A DNA stretch of 64,000 nt. Source: Pseudoalteromonas luteoviolacea (GTDB taxonomy: Bacteria; Pseudomonadota; Gammaproteobacteria; Enterobacterales; Alteromonadaceae). Within the stretch, counting starts at the first letter, position 1, and the number at the start of each line of letters is the position of its first letter. This document shows positions 51,275 through 60,418 of this stretch, in pieces. The stretch covers positions 878,001-942,000 of the forward strand of contig NZ_JWIC01000010.1 of the NCBI RefSeq assembly GCF_000814765.1. The letters run 5' to 3'. The notes beneath the pieces were generated by a model that did not search any database, had not been told where the DNA came from, and was given only the letters and a program-made list of their open reading frames with translations. Position numbers and translations under genes: made by a program.

Positions 51275-53941
51275 TTATGCGTAAAGTGGGTTAGCTTTTG
51301 TTGTGTCGATATCAAATTTCTTGATAGCGTCAGCAACAACTGATTTTTCAACTTTGCCCTGTTGAGCAAGTTCGTTAAGTGCAGCAACAACCACATAACC
51401 TGCGTTCACTTCGAAGTGACGACGTAAGTTTTCACGGCTGTCTGAACGACCGTAACCGTCAGTACCTAGTACCTTGTAAGAGCTGCTTGGCATGAATGCA
51501 CGTACTTGATCTGCATAGTTCTTCATGTAGTCAGTCGCGGCAATCGCTGGAGACTCACCAAGTACAGTTGCAATGTAAGGGACTTTTGCATCCGCTTCTG
51601 GGTTAAGCATATTGAAACGTTCAGCGTCTTGACCGTCACGTGCTAGCTCGTTGAATGACGTTACAGAGAATACATCTGAACCAATGCCGTATTCTTCGCT
51701 TAGGATTGCACCCGCTTTACGTACTTCGTTCAAGATTGTGCCTGAACCCATAAGTTGTACGTGTGCTTTCTCACCTGCGTTTGACTCAAGCTTATAGATA
51801 CCTTTACGGATACCTTCTTCAGCGCCTTCAGGCATTGCTGGCTGGTGATAGTTTTCGTTCATCAGCGTTAGGTAGTAGAACACGTTTTCTTGCTCTGGAC
51901 CGTACATACGACGGATACCATCTTGCAAGATAACCGCCACTTCAAATACGAACGTTGGGTCGTAAGAAATACAGTTAGGAATCGTGCCTGCTTGAATGTG
52001 CGAGTGACCATCTTCGTGCTGTAGACCTTCACCGTTTAGCGTTGTACGACCTGCTGTAGCACCTAATAGGAAACCACGTGCTTGTTGGTCGCCCGCCATC
52101 CACGCCATGTCGCCAACACGTTGGAAACCGAACATAGAGTAGTAGATGTAGAATGGGATCATCGGTAGGTCATTTGTGCTGTATGACGTTGCAGCAGCAA
52201 CCCATGAAGACATTGCACCTAGCTCGTTGATACCTTCTTGAAGTACCTGACCTGATGTTGCTTCTTTGTAGTAAGAAACGATGTCGCGGTCTTGAGGTGT
52301 GTAGTTCTGACCGTGTGGGTTATAGATACCGATTTGACGGAATAGACCTTCCATACCGAAAGTACGCGCTTCATCCGCAATGATTGGTACGATGTTTTTG
52401 CCAACACCCTTGTCTTTTAACAAGATGTTGAGTGCACGTACGTAACCCATTGTGGTTGAGATATCACGCTTTTGCTCTTCAAGTAGCGGCTTGAACTGCT
52501 CCAATTTTGGTAGCTCAAGTGCTTGTGTGAAGTTAGGTAGACGCTGTGGCGTGTAACCGTGTAGCGCTTTACGGCGTGCGTGTAAGTATTCGTACTCTGC
52601 AGAGCCTTCTTTAAGCGTTAGGTAAGGTAAGTTTACAATTTCTTCGTCAGAAACCAGATCTTCTAGACCTAGACGTGAACGCAAGTGCTCAACGCTAGAC
52701 ATGTCCATTTTCTTAACTTGGTGTGCAATGTTTTTACCTTCCGCAGCTTCACCCATGCCGTAACCTTTTACAGTCTTAGCTAGGATAACTGTTGGACGAC
52801 CTTTTTCATCTTGCGCCGCTTTATAAGCTGCGTATAGTTTAGATGTATCATGGCCACCACGCTTAAGTGCGAAGATTTCATCATCCGTCATATCAGCAAC
52901 AAGTGCTGCTGTCTCTGGGTAACGACCAAAGAAGTGCTCACGTACATACGCGCCATCTTTCGCTTTGTATGTCTGGTAATCACCGTCGATTGTTTCGTTC
53001 ATGAGCTGAAGAAGCTTACCAGTTGTGTCTTTCGCTAGTAGCGTATCCCAACCTGAACCCCAAACCACTTTGATCACGTTCCAACCAGCACCTTTAAATA
53101 GGCCTTCAAGTTCTTGAATGATCTTACCGTTACCCATTACTGGGCCGTCAAGACGCTGTAGGTTACAGTTGATCAGATAGCATAGGTTATCTAGCTTCTC
53201 ACGCGCTGCAAATGAGATTGCACCACGTGATTCTGGCTCATCCATCTCACCATCACCTAGGAACGCGTATACGCGCTGTTCGTTAGTCTCTTTCAGACCA
53301 CGACCTTCTAGGTACTTAAGGAAACGTGCTTGATAAATTGATGCGATTGGACCAAGACCCATAGATACTGTTGGGAATTGCCAGAACTCAGGCATCAATT
53401 TAGGGTGAGGGTATGAAGAGATACCTTTACCGTCTACTTCTTGGCGGAAGTTATCTAACTGCTCTTCAGTTAAACGACCTTCAAGGAATGCACGTGCGTA
53501 GATACCCGGTGAAATATGACCTTGGTAATAAACTAAATCACCACCGTCCTTCTCGTTTGGCGCACGGAAGAAGTGGTTGAAACACATTTCATAAAATGCT
53601 GCTGAAGACTGGTAAGACGCCATGTGGCCGCCTAACTCTAGGTCTTTTTTAGACGCACGAAGTACGATCATGATCGCATTCCAACGTACGATAGAGCGGA
53701 TACGGCGTTCAATCGTGGTATCACCAGGGTATGCTGGTTCTTGGCCTGCCGGAATGGTATTTACATAGTTTGTAGTAATACCTGTAGGCATGTCCACGCC
53801 ATCTAGGCGGGCTTGCTCTAGCACTTGCTCAAGTAAGAATTGCGCACGTTCTACGCCTTCTTCTTTAACAACTGACTCAAGCGCTTGTAACCACTCTTGG
53901 GTTTCTAACGCGTCAACGTCAAACTTATTGACTTCAGACAT
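51275..53941 (-). CDS. aceE: Pyruvate dehydrogenase E1
   Basis: An 888-residue homodimeric-type E1 (E. coli 887) that uses thiamine diphosphate to decarboxylate pyruvate and acetylate the E2 lipoyl group. The ThDP/Mg motif runs from GDGEMDEPESRG (229-240) to the NCNLQ of INCNLQRLDG at 258-262. The start MSEVNKFDVDALETQEWLQA and the end LYA match the family. The ATG is preceded by AAGGAACACTCCAT. It is second in pdhR-aceE-aceF-lpd, 102 bases after pdhR. Confidence 0.98.
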   Translation of the reverse strand: MSEVNKFDVDALETQEWLQALESVVKEEGVERAQFLLEQVLEQARLDGVDMPTGITTNYVNTIPAGQEPAYPGDTTIERRIRSIVRWNAIMIVLRASKKDLELGGHMASYQSSAAFYEMCFNHFFRAPNEKDGGDLVYYQGHISPGIYARAFLEGRLTEEQLDNFRQEVDGKGISSYPHPKLMPEFWQFPTVSMGLGPIASIYQARFLKYLEGRGLKETNEQRVYAFLGDGEMDEPESRGAISFAAREKLDNLCYLINCNLQRLDGPVMGNGKIIQELEGLFKGAGWNVIKVVWGSGWDTLLAKDTTGKLLQLMNETIDGDYQTYKAKDGAYVREHFFGRYPETAALVADMTDDEIFALKRGGHDTSKLYAAYKAAQDEKGRPTVILAKTVKGYGMGEAAEGKNIAHQVKKMDMSSVEHLRSRLGLEDLVSDEEIVNLPYLTLKEGSAEYEYLHARRKALHGYTPQRLPNFTQALELPKLEQFKPLLEEQKRDISTTMGYVRALNILLKDKGVGKNIVPIIADEARTFGMEGLFRQIGIYNPHGQNYTPQDRDIVSYYKEATSGQVLQEGINELGAMSSWVAAATSYSTNDLPMIPFYIYYSMFGFQRVGDMAWMAGDQQARGFLLGATAGRTTLNGEGLQHEDGHSHIQAGTIPNCISYDPTFVFEVAVILQDGIRRMYGPEQENVFYYLTLMNENYHQPAMPEGAEEGIRKGIYKLESNAGEKAHVQLMGSGTILNEVRKAGAILSEEYGIGSDVFSVTSFNELARDGQDAERFNMLNPEADAKVPYIATVLGESPAIAATDYMKNYADQVRAFMPSSSYKVLGTDGYGRSDSRENLRRHFEVNAGYVVVAALNELAQQGKVEKSVVADAIKKFDIDTTKANPLYA

Positions 53942-54043
53942 ATGGAGTGTTCCTTATGTTTTAAATGCAAATTTATTCAATGCGTCAATGACGCAATCAA
54001 GCATAATTGCTCGATTTTGCTTAAAAGACCGAATTTACCTAAC

Positions 54044-54793
54044 TTATTGCTGCTTAGTGCGACGCAAACTCCGCTCAATGCGAGAGCGTTCTCTACCCGC
54101 TTCAAGTAATGCTTCTTCGATGAAGGCTAGGTGTGCGTTACTCGCAAGCCTTGCCTTTTCCGGATCCCCTTGGATCACGGCATCCATCAATACCGCTCGG
54201 TGCTGTGCAAGCTGTTCGCTCACATCTGACTTTTGCACCAACACGGTTAAGTTCTGCAATACATTTTGCTCAAGTAACGTTTGCATTCCTCTCACAAGAT
54301 GCAGTAACACCACATTATGTGACGCTTCTGCTACAGTGAAATGAAACGCATTGATTGCTTTGGCTTTTAGGGCTAAATCATCCCCCACCTCGGCGATATT
54401 GTCGTAGCTTTGCTTAACTTTATCCATGTCATTGTCTGTGCCTCGAAGCGCAGCATAATATGCTGCGATACCTTCTAGGGCATGACGGAATTCAAGTAAG
54501 TCAAACTGAGACTCAGGGTGTTTACTGATCAAGTCAAAAAGTGGATCAGTTAATCCTTCTTCTAGCTGATTTTTAACGTATGTACCGCCACCTTGGCGAC
54601 GCGTCACTAACCCTTTGGCTTCGAGTTTTTGAATCGCCTCTCTTAACGACGGGCGGGATACTTCAAACTGCTTAGCAAGCTCTCGTTCAGGAGGAAGCTT
54701 TTCACCAGGAAGCAATGATCCTTCTAAAATCATGTTTTCCAATTGCTCTAAAATCACATCCGAGAGTTTCGCAGCTTTAATCTTCAAAGACAT
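54044..54793 (-). CDS. pdhR: Pyruvate dehydrogenase complex repressor PdhR
   Basis: A 249-residue GntR/FadR-type repressor that senses pyruvate and controls the pdh operon. The HTH covers about residues 7-75 (KLSDVILEQLENMILEGSLL; RPSLREAIQKLEAKGLVTRR; QGGGTYV). The FCD effector domain follows (HPESQFDLLEFRHALEGIAAYYAALRG), very close to E. coli PdhR. I choose the ATG at 54793 (MSLKIK) because it aligns with the E. coli N-terminus; an upstream GTG at 54823 would add ten residues. It is first of the operon, with an operator box 122 bases upstream. Confidence 0.95.
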   Translation of the reverse strand: MSLKIKAAKLSDVILEQLENMILEGSLLPGEKLPPERELAKQFEVSRPSLREAIQKLEAKGLVTRRQGGGTYVKNQLEEGLTDPLFDLISKHPESQFDLLEFRHALEGIAAYYAALRGTDNDMDKVKQSYDNIAEVGDDLALKAKAINAFHFTVAEASHNVVLLHLVRGMQTLLEQNVLQNLTVLVQKSDVSEQLAQHRAVLMDAVIQGDPEKARLASNAHLAFIEEALLEAGRERSRIERSLRRTKQQ

Positions 54794-55314
54794 TGATAAC
54801 ACGCCAGTTTGGGTTATATCCACCAGCTAAGCCAGAAGTCCCTACGTTACATCGTAAGTCTTTAAAACTTAGCAATATTTACTTAATCATTTAGTATATT
54901 GTGACCAGTCAGGTAAATTGGTCATACCAAATTTGGACAATAAGTTATCAAAATCAAGCTCGGCTGTCAAAATTACACCTTTTCATCGCTTTTAATATCC
55001 TTTTTTTGACATCCATTCAGATTAAACTTTATACAATTAAAAATGATTGCAAAGAAAAATAAAAATGGTCAGACCAGAACAGAAAGATAACAGCGCAATT
55101 AAAATAAAATGACAATGAGGAAAAAGGGGAGATAACAAAATAGGCAGAGGGTTAAGCTATGCATAACAAGGGGAGGAAGCTGTCCTAATCAACGTCAAGG
55201 TGAACAACTTCTCGTCAGATTTACACTCTTTACATAAATAAGTCCCTCTTCTTCGCTTGTTATATTTTTAGCTATCGCCTTAGAACCTTTTTTAGATACA
55301 AACTTCCAGCCTGA
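54794..55314. promoter_or_regulatory. pdhR upstream region
   Basis: A gap of 521 bases between pdhR and serB. It contains the PdhR box at 54915-54934 and AT-rich sequence. No gene is supported in 54935-55314. Confidence 0.5.
54915..54934. promoter_or_regulatory. PdhR operator box
   Basis: AAATTGGTCATACCAAATTT fits the PdhR consensus ATTGGTnnnACCAAT with extended flanks. A TGACCA/TGGTCA pair overlaps it (54902-54924). It is placed to repress the pdhR-aceE-aceF transcript and is relieved by pyruvate, as in E. coli. Confidence 0.8.
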
Positions 55315-56349
55315 TTATGCACGAAGAGAGTTAAGGGGCGGTACTGTCAGAAAATACAGGAGCTGTAATAAAGATCCCTCACATATGGCAGCATCTGCTT
55401 GCTCTACTACTTTTGGTTTTCCATGAATGGCCACCCCTAAGTCAGCTGCCGCCATCATCACCAGATCATTGGCACCATCACCGATAGCAAGCGTTTGCCC
55501 CGAACTGACCTTGTAGCGCTCACGTAGGGTATTTAATACTTCCGCTTTTCTCTCAGCATCTACAATGTCCCCAATCACTCGACCAGTGAGCTGTTGACCA
55601 TCGATTTCTAATGTATTGGCATATACATGATCCAATAACAACTTATCCTGTAATGCTTCGGCAAACCAAGTGAACCCACCTGATGCAATCGCCAAACGCC
55701 AATGGTGTGCCTTTAACAACTCACACAGCGGCTTAATCCCCATCATTAATGGTAAATCATCTTTAAGCGGTGAGATCAAACCCAATTCTATCCCTTGTAA
55801 TTTGGCTACCCGTTTATGCAGACTCTCACTGAAAGCTAACTTGCCAGCCATCGCTTCAGCGGTGACTGAAGCCACTTCATCATACACATCAGCTAAGCGG
55901 GCAATTTCATCAATACACTCAATTTCGATTGCTGTAGAGTCCATATCCATTACCAATAACCCAGGCATGTCTAGTTGAGGCAAGTTTGATAGTATGGCAC
56001 CTTGGCAACCTAGCTTTTTTGCCGCCTGACGAATATCTGATTTAGGTAACTCGCCAGCAGGTAGCCCAGCTTTGATGGCTACGCCAATGGGTAAGTCAGG
56101 ATGAGCTCGATAGACACAAACTGCATGCGTTTCGATATCAAGTGATGTCAACGCGTCTAAAAATATCTTAAGCGTCTCGCCTGTGACGTTGGCACCAAAT
56201 AAAACGATATGATGTGCGGCTTTCTCTGCGAACACCTCCCCTTTCTCAGCTTGGGCATTTTCAAATTCATACCACTTTGATAAGGTAAGTTGATTTTCAA
56301 CAGGGCGGACATCAAGTTGGTCGACATCTATCATATTTTGCATTGGCAT
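55315..56349 (-). CDS. serB: Phosphoserine phosphatase
   Basis: A 344-residue HAD phosphatase making serine, the last step of the phosphorylated serine pathway. The nucleophile motif is LLVMDMDSTAIEIECIDEIA with Asp135/Asp137; later motifs are IASGGFTWF and AIGDGANDLVMM. Residues about 45-100 form the ACT-like N-terminal region of the gammaproteobacterial type. I choose the ATG at 56349, which follows GAGGAGTGCTC. The longer frame to 56574 would antisense-overlap ytjB and adds unrelated residues. It is divergent from ytjB, as in E. coli. Confidence 0.95.
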   Translation of the reverse strand: MPMQNMIDVDQLDVRPVENQLTLSKWYEFENAQAEKGEVFAEKAAHHIVLFGANVTGETLKIFLDALTSLDIETHAVCVYRAHPDLPIGVAIKAGLPAGELPKSDIRQAAKKLGCQGAILSNLPQLDMPGLLVMDMDSTAIEIECIDEIARLADVYDEVASVTAEAMAGKLAFSESLHKRVAKLQGIELGLISPLKDDLPLMMGIKPLCELLKAHHWRLAIASGGFTWFAEALQDKLLLDHVYANTLEIDGQQLTGRVIGDIVDAERKAEVLNTLRERYKVSSGQTLAIGDGANDLVMMAAADLGVAIHGKPKVVEQADAAICEGSLLQLLYFLTVPPLNSLRA

Positions 56350-56422
56350 TGAGCACTCCTCATATCGGTATACGCTCTTTTTAACATCTAATGAAAATAA
56401 TGTCAGCCAACAAGCTGTAACT

Positions 56423-57055
56423 ATGAAAAATACACAAGCAAACACTTTTTTAAAGTCATCAAAAAGTAAACGATTGCTGAGGCTAATTATTGCTGCGGGC
56501 TGTTTACTTGCATTATTGTGGATTGCGACCAATACCAGCTTCCGTTCCCACCAGTTACTGCACACCAACGCCAATCACACAGGTCAAAGTCTAATAAAAC
56601 AGTTTGCACTCAATGTAGTAGAACCACTGACTCGTATGGATACGCCTAGACTCCGAATGTTAAGCAATCATTTAGCCAGTGATGAATACGTACTATCAGT
56701 CGCAATCTACAATCAAAAAGGACAATTTATTATTGGTAATGATGGTATAACACAAGCACCCGAATTCAATGGGCTACCAGATGGCCTTGCAGGGATAAAT
56801 CCAAGTAAAGATGCCATTGTGAGTAAAATTGAAGATAATGAACGCACTATCGGCTTTGTTAGTATCGAGTACTTGACAGACGCAGCGATGAGTGAAAGTC
56901 ACAAGCACTTTCATCAGCTAGGACGCATTGTGTTGTTAATGCTCATTATCGTTGGCGTTTTTACTTGGCAAATTGGCCGAGCGCTGACACGTCGCGATGT
57001 TAAAAAACACATTATCCAAGACGAACAAAAGCAGGATATAAACGATCGGGAGTAA
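56423..57055 (+). CDS. ytjB: YtjB/AhpA-family membrane protein
   Basis: A 210-residue bitopic protein. Helix 1 covers about 18-38, a periplasmic domain 40-165 and helix 2 170-188; the cytoplasmic tail is charged. It matches the E. coli YtjB (Smp/AhpA) family by layout and by its place divergent from serB. The periplasmic domain has IKQFALNVVEPLTRMDTPRL, a typical start of the family. The molecular role is not settled. It is convergent with the tatD-family gene. AGCCGA-TA-TCGGCT at 57056-57070 lies just behind the stop. Confidence 0.85.
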   Translation: MKNTQANTFLKSSKSKRLLRLIIAAGCLLALLWIATNTSFRSHQLLHTNANHTGQSLIKQFALNVVEPLTRMDTPRLRMLSNHLASDEYVLSVAIYNQKGQFIIGNDGITQAPEFNGLPDGLAGINPSKDAIVSKIEDNERTIGFVSIEYLTDAAMSESHKHFHQLGRIVLLMLIIVGVFTWQIGRALTRRDVKKHIIQDEQKQDINDRE

Positions 57056-57090
57056 GCCGATATCGGCTAGTATGCTCACGAACAACCCAA

Positions 57091-57858
57091 TCAAGTTAAA
57101 TTAAAAACACCACATGTCGCCACATATAATGTTTGGGCAACTTCTTCTTCGGGCTCACTTCTCAGCTGGCAAACCTGAGTAAAAATATCTATCAAACGGG
57201 CAGGCACATTGACTTGGCCTTGGAAGCCCAAAATCGGCATCGATGGAGCATCCGTTTCTAAAACAAAACTTGATAACGGTAAACGACTCACAACGTCTCG
57301 AGTCTTGTTAGCCCGCGGATAGGTAATTGTGCCACCTAGCCCCAACTTGAAGCCTAACTTGACGTAGTACTCTGCTTGTTGAAGTGAGCCTGAAAATGCA
57401 TGGATCACGCCACCGAATTGGGGAGGAACTTGCTTAAAAGCCTGAGCAATTAAATGGTGGCTTTGACGGTGATGAACAATGAGCGGCAAGCCTAATTGAT
57501 TAGCCAGCTTAATATGTTCTTTAAATAATACTTGTTGCAGCGCTAAATCATCACAATGACTATCGATGCCACACTCACCAATGGCGACCAGCTTAGCTTT
57601 ATGTTGCTCTGCCAGCGCAATCAGCTGTGGCATGTCTTCTACACTGCGTGCAGTCAAAAAGTACGGATGTAAGCCAAATGCAATATGACAACTTGGGTGT
57701 TGCTGTTGAAACGCCAGTAAGCTTTCACTTTGTACAAGTGATATACCTGGCACCACAAACCGCTCAATGCCAGACGCTGAAGCATCTGACATATATTCAG
57801 TTAAGTTACCGGCTAGCTCGTCAAAATCTAGGTGACAATGACTGTCTATAAAGCGCAT
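57091..57858 (-). CDS. TatD-family metal-dependent hydrolase
   Basis: A 255-residue TIM-barrel hydrolase of the TatD/YjjV DNase family. The metal motifs are FIDSHCHLDFDE at the N-terminus, AIGECGIDSH, IVHHRQSH, and LETDAPSMP near residue 207. The length matches YjjV (259). It follows pdxH with no gap (its ATG at 57858 abuts the pdxH stop at 57859), so the two are translationally coupled. Roles of the family include 3'-5' exonuclease and DNA-repair quality control; the precise substrate is unknown. Confidence 0.88.
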   Translation of the reverse strand: MRFIDSHCHLDFDELAGNLTEYMSDASASGIERFVVPGISLVQSESLLAFQQQHPSCHIAFGLHPYFLTARSVEDMPQLIALAEQHKAKLVAIGECGIDSHCDDLALQQVLFKEHIKLANQLGLPLIVHHRQSHHLIAQAFKQVPPQFGGVIHAFSGSLQQAEYYVKLGFKLGLGGTITYPRANKTRDVVSRLPLSSFVLETDAPSMPILGFQGQVNVPARLIDIFTQVCQLRSEPEEEVAQTLYVATCGVFNLT

Positions 57859-58500
57859 TTACGGATTTAAACGTTCAATCGACCAACTATCATCAGCTTG
57901 TTTGACGTACATAAAACGATCATGTAAGCGATGCTCTCCCCCTTGCCAAAACTCGATCTTATGAGGTTCGACACAGTATCCGCCCCAAAAATCAGGTAGA
58001 GGAATGTCTCCCTTGGCAAATTTACTTTTCATGCCTTCAAAAGTTTGCATTAATGCCTGTCTAGATGACACGGGACGAGATTGCTGAGATGCCCATGCCG
58101 CCAATTGGCTTTCTTTTGGACGTGACAAAAAGTACTTAGCAACTGCCGCTGTACTCAAAGGCTTGGCTTCACCATAAACAATCACCTGACGCTCAATCGC
58201 ATGCCATGGAAAGTGCAATGAGATTTTGTTGTTTGCAGACAAGTCCTGTGCTTTTTTTGAACCTGTATTAGTAAAAAATACAAACCCATTTTGATCAAGG
58301 TTTTTAAGTAATACGATGCGCTGTGAAGGCTGACCCTCATTATCAACCGTGGCGACCACCATCGCGGTCGGATCTGCACTGAATTTTGCTTCAACCGCTT
58401 GCTTCAACCAAATCTCAAATTGCTCAATGGGGTTATCTTGCAATGTTTCTCGGCGCAGTCCACCTTGTACATATTCTCTGCGTATGTCATCTAATTTCAT
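57859..58500 (-). CDS. pdxH: Pyridoxamine 5'-phosphate oxidase
   Basis: A 213-residue FMN enzyme making PLP from pyridoxine or pyridoxamine phosphate. FMN and substrate residues lie in the RIVLLKNLDQNGFVFFTNTG and SKKAQDLSANNKISLHFPWH stretches, and the C-terminal WQGGEHRLHDRFMYVKQ and SIERLNP are signatures. The length matches E. coli (218). The ATG has a ribosome site GGAATCGCCAAG. It forms a unit with the tatD-family gene. The PLP produced serves GcvP, among others. Confidence 0.96.
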   Translation of the reverse strand: MKLDDIRREYVQGGLRRETLQDNPIEQFEIWLKQAVEAKFSADPTAMVVATVDNEGQPSQRIVLLKNLDQNGFVFFTNTGSKKAQDLSANNKISLHFPWHAIERQVIVYGEAKPLSTAAVAKYFLSRPKESQLAAWASQQSRPVSSRQALMQTFEGMKSKFAKGDIPLPDFWGGYCVEPHKIEFWQGGEHRLHDRFMYVKQADDSWSIERLNP

Positions 58501-58564
58501 CTTGGCGATTCCTTAGCATTTTTAAACAACTTCACTCTGTCACCAAAAGGAGTGATATGTAAAT

Positions 58565-58592
58565 AAAAAGCCGCCTTAAATGGCGGCTTTTT
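58565..58592 (-). terminator. argS terminator
   Basis: AAAAAGCCGCC and GGCGGCTTTTT are perfect 11-base arms with a six-base loop, 21 bases after the argS stop. It also sits upstream of pdxH. Confidence 0.92.
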
Positions 58593-58612
58593 AGCATTAA
58601 AAGTATTCGAAC

Positions 58613-60355
58613 TTACATTTGTTCCATTACTTCAATGCCCAATAAATCTAAGCCAGTATGCAGTGTTTTAGCCACTAGGTTACAAAGAACCAAACGACTT
58701 TCACGCGCTTGCTCGGTCACGTCGTCTTTCAGGATAGGACATGCCTCATAGAAAGACATATATAAACTCGCTAGCTCATATAAGTAACCACATAATACGT
58801 GTGGTGTCGCTTCATTGATCATCAGGTCAAGTACTTCTTCTAATTGTAACAGCTTCAGTGCCAGTGCTTTTTCTTGTGGCTCTGTGATAGCGATATTACC
58901 AGCCAAGGTTGCACTATCCACATTTGCTTTACGGAAGATGCTTTTAACACGTGTATATGCATATTGAAGATACGGTGCTGTTGCGCCTTCAAAGCTCAAC
59001 ATCGTATCCCAGTTAAAGATGTAATCACTGGTGCGATGCTTTGATAAATCGGCATATTTAACCGCGCCAATGCCCACTTTACGTGCGATCTCTGCACGGG
59101 CTTCCTCTGACAGTTCAGACGCTCGCTCAGCCAGTTTATCAGACGCGCGGCCAACCGCTTCATCCAACAAATCTGCAAGTTTAATCGTACCACCAGTACG
59201 GGTTTTAAATGGCTTGCCATCATCTCCCATCATGGTACCGAACAAGCTTGGCTCATAGCTGGTTTTGTCCTGCAATAAACCGGCTTTACGCGCAGTGATC
59301 TCTACTTGATTAAAGTGCAGGCCCTGACGTGCATCCACAAAAATCAAGATACGGTCAACATCAAGCTCGTTTGAGCGATAATCACACGCCGCTAAATCTG
59401 TTGTAGAGTATAAAAAACCACCACCGGATTTTTGCACGATAAATACCGATGGTTCGCCATCTTTATTTGCCAGTTCATCAAGGAATACCACTTGTGCTCC
59501 TTGATCCTCTACCGCAATGCCTTTTTCTTTGAGTAGTTCGATCACACCATTAAGACGCGCGTTATATGCACTCTCTGCTTTGATGTCTTCACGGCCAAGG
59601 GTTACATTCAGCTTTTGGTAGACTTCTTCAGAGTGTTTTACTGAGGTATCGATGAATAGCTGCCACAATTTTTCACAGTGCGTATCACCACCTTGTAATT
59701 TCACAACATAGTCACGGGCTTTATCAGCAAAACCGGCTTCATCATCAAAGCGTTTTTTCGCATCACGGTAAAAACTTTCTAAATCAGCCAGTGCCACCGC
59801 TTCCAGATCAATACCTTGCTCAAGTAAATCTTCAAGGTGCGCGATCAACATACCAAACTGCGTGCCCCAGTCACCCATATGGTTTTGACGGATCACGTTA
59901 TCACCTCTGAATTCAAGGGCACGCACAACGGCATCACCAATGATGGTCGAACGCAAATGACCAACGTGCATTTCTTTTGCCAGGTTTGGCGATGAATAAT
60001 CCACAATGACTTTATGCGGTGTGGTGTGCTCAGCAACACCTAATTTAGCGTCTTGATTAGCCGCTTCTAAGCTGGATGATAAAAACTCAGGCTTAAGGTG
60101 AATATTGATAAAACCTGGGCCTGCAATTTCAGTTTTTGCAGCAACATCGTCGATATCTAAGTTATCAATGATCTTCTGTGCAACTTCACGCGGATTCGTT
60201 TTAAGTGCTTTCGCGGCGCCCATGGCACCATTAATTTGGTAATCACCAAATTGCGGGCGAGTAGATTGTGTGACCGCAGGGTTTGTGCCTTCTGGAATGC
60301 CCGCAGCTTGCATCGCTGCATTGGCTTTTTCAATTAATAGAGTTTTGATATTCAT
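58613..60355 (-). CDS. argS: Arginyl-tRNA synthetase
   Basis: A 580-residue class I synthetase (E. coli 577). The HIGH-type motif is HVGH at 130-133 in PNLAKEMHVGHLRST. The N-terminal Add-1 domain (1-110) and the C-terminal DALR anticodon domain (about 460-580, ending LLGIEVMEQM) are complete. The KMSKS motif is typically degenerate in ArgS and no canonical form is seen. It follows prfC by 63 bases on the same strand. The ATG is preceded by the CAGGATAAAAA ribosome site. Confidence 0.98.
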   Translation of the reverse strand: MNIKTLLIEKANAAMQAAGIPEGTNPAVTQSTRPQFGDYQINGAMGAAKALKTNPREVAQKIIDNLDIDDVAAKTEIAGPGFINIHLKPEFLSSSLEAANQDAKLGVAEHTTPHKVIVDYSSPNLAKEMHVGHLRSTIIGDAVVRALEFRGDNVIRQNHMGDWGTQFGMLIAHLEDLLEQGIDLEAVALADLESFYRDAKKRFDDEAGFADKARDYVVKLQGGDTHCEKLWQLFIDTSVKHSEEVYQKLNVTLGREDIKAESAYNARLNGVIELLKEKGIAVEDQGAQVVFLDELANKDGEPSVFIVQKSGGGFLYSTTDLAACDYRSNELDVDRILIFVDARQGLHFNQVEITARKAGLLQDKTSYEPSLFGTMMGDDGKPFKTRTGGTIKLADLLDEAVGRASDKLAERASELSEEARAEIARKVGIGAVKYADLSKHRTSDYIFNWDTMLSFEGATAPYLQYAYTRVKSIFRKANVDSATLAGNIAITEPQEKALALKLLQLEEVLDLMINEATPHVLCGYLYELASLYMSFYEACPILKDDVTEQARESRLVLCNLVAKTLHTGLDLLGIEVMEQM

Positions 60356-60418
60356 TTTTTATCCTGTGATCCTTGCCAGCCGTTAAACCAGCAAGGTTAA
60401 ATTCAATTTAAGCGCTTA

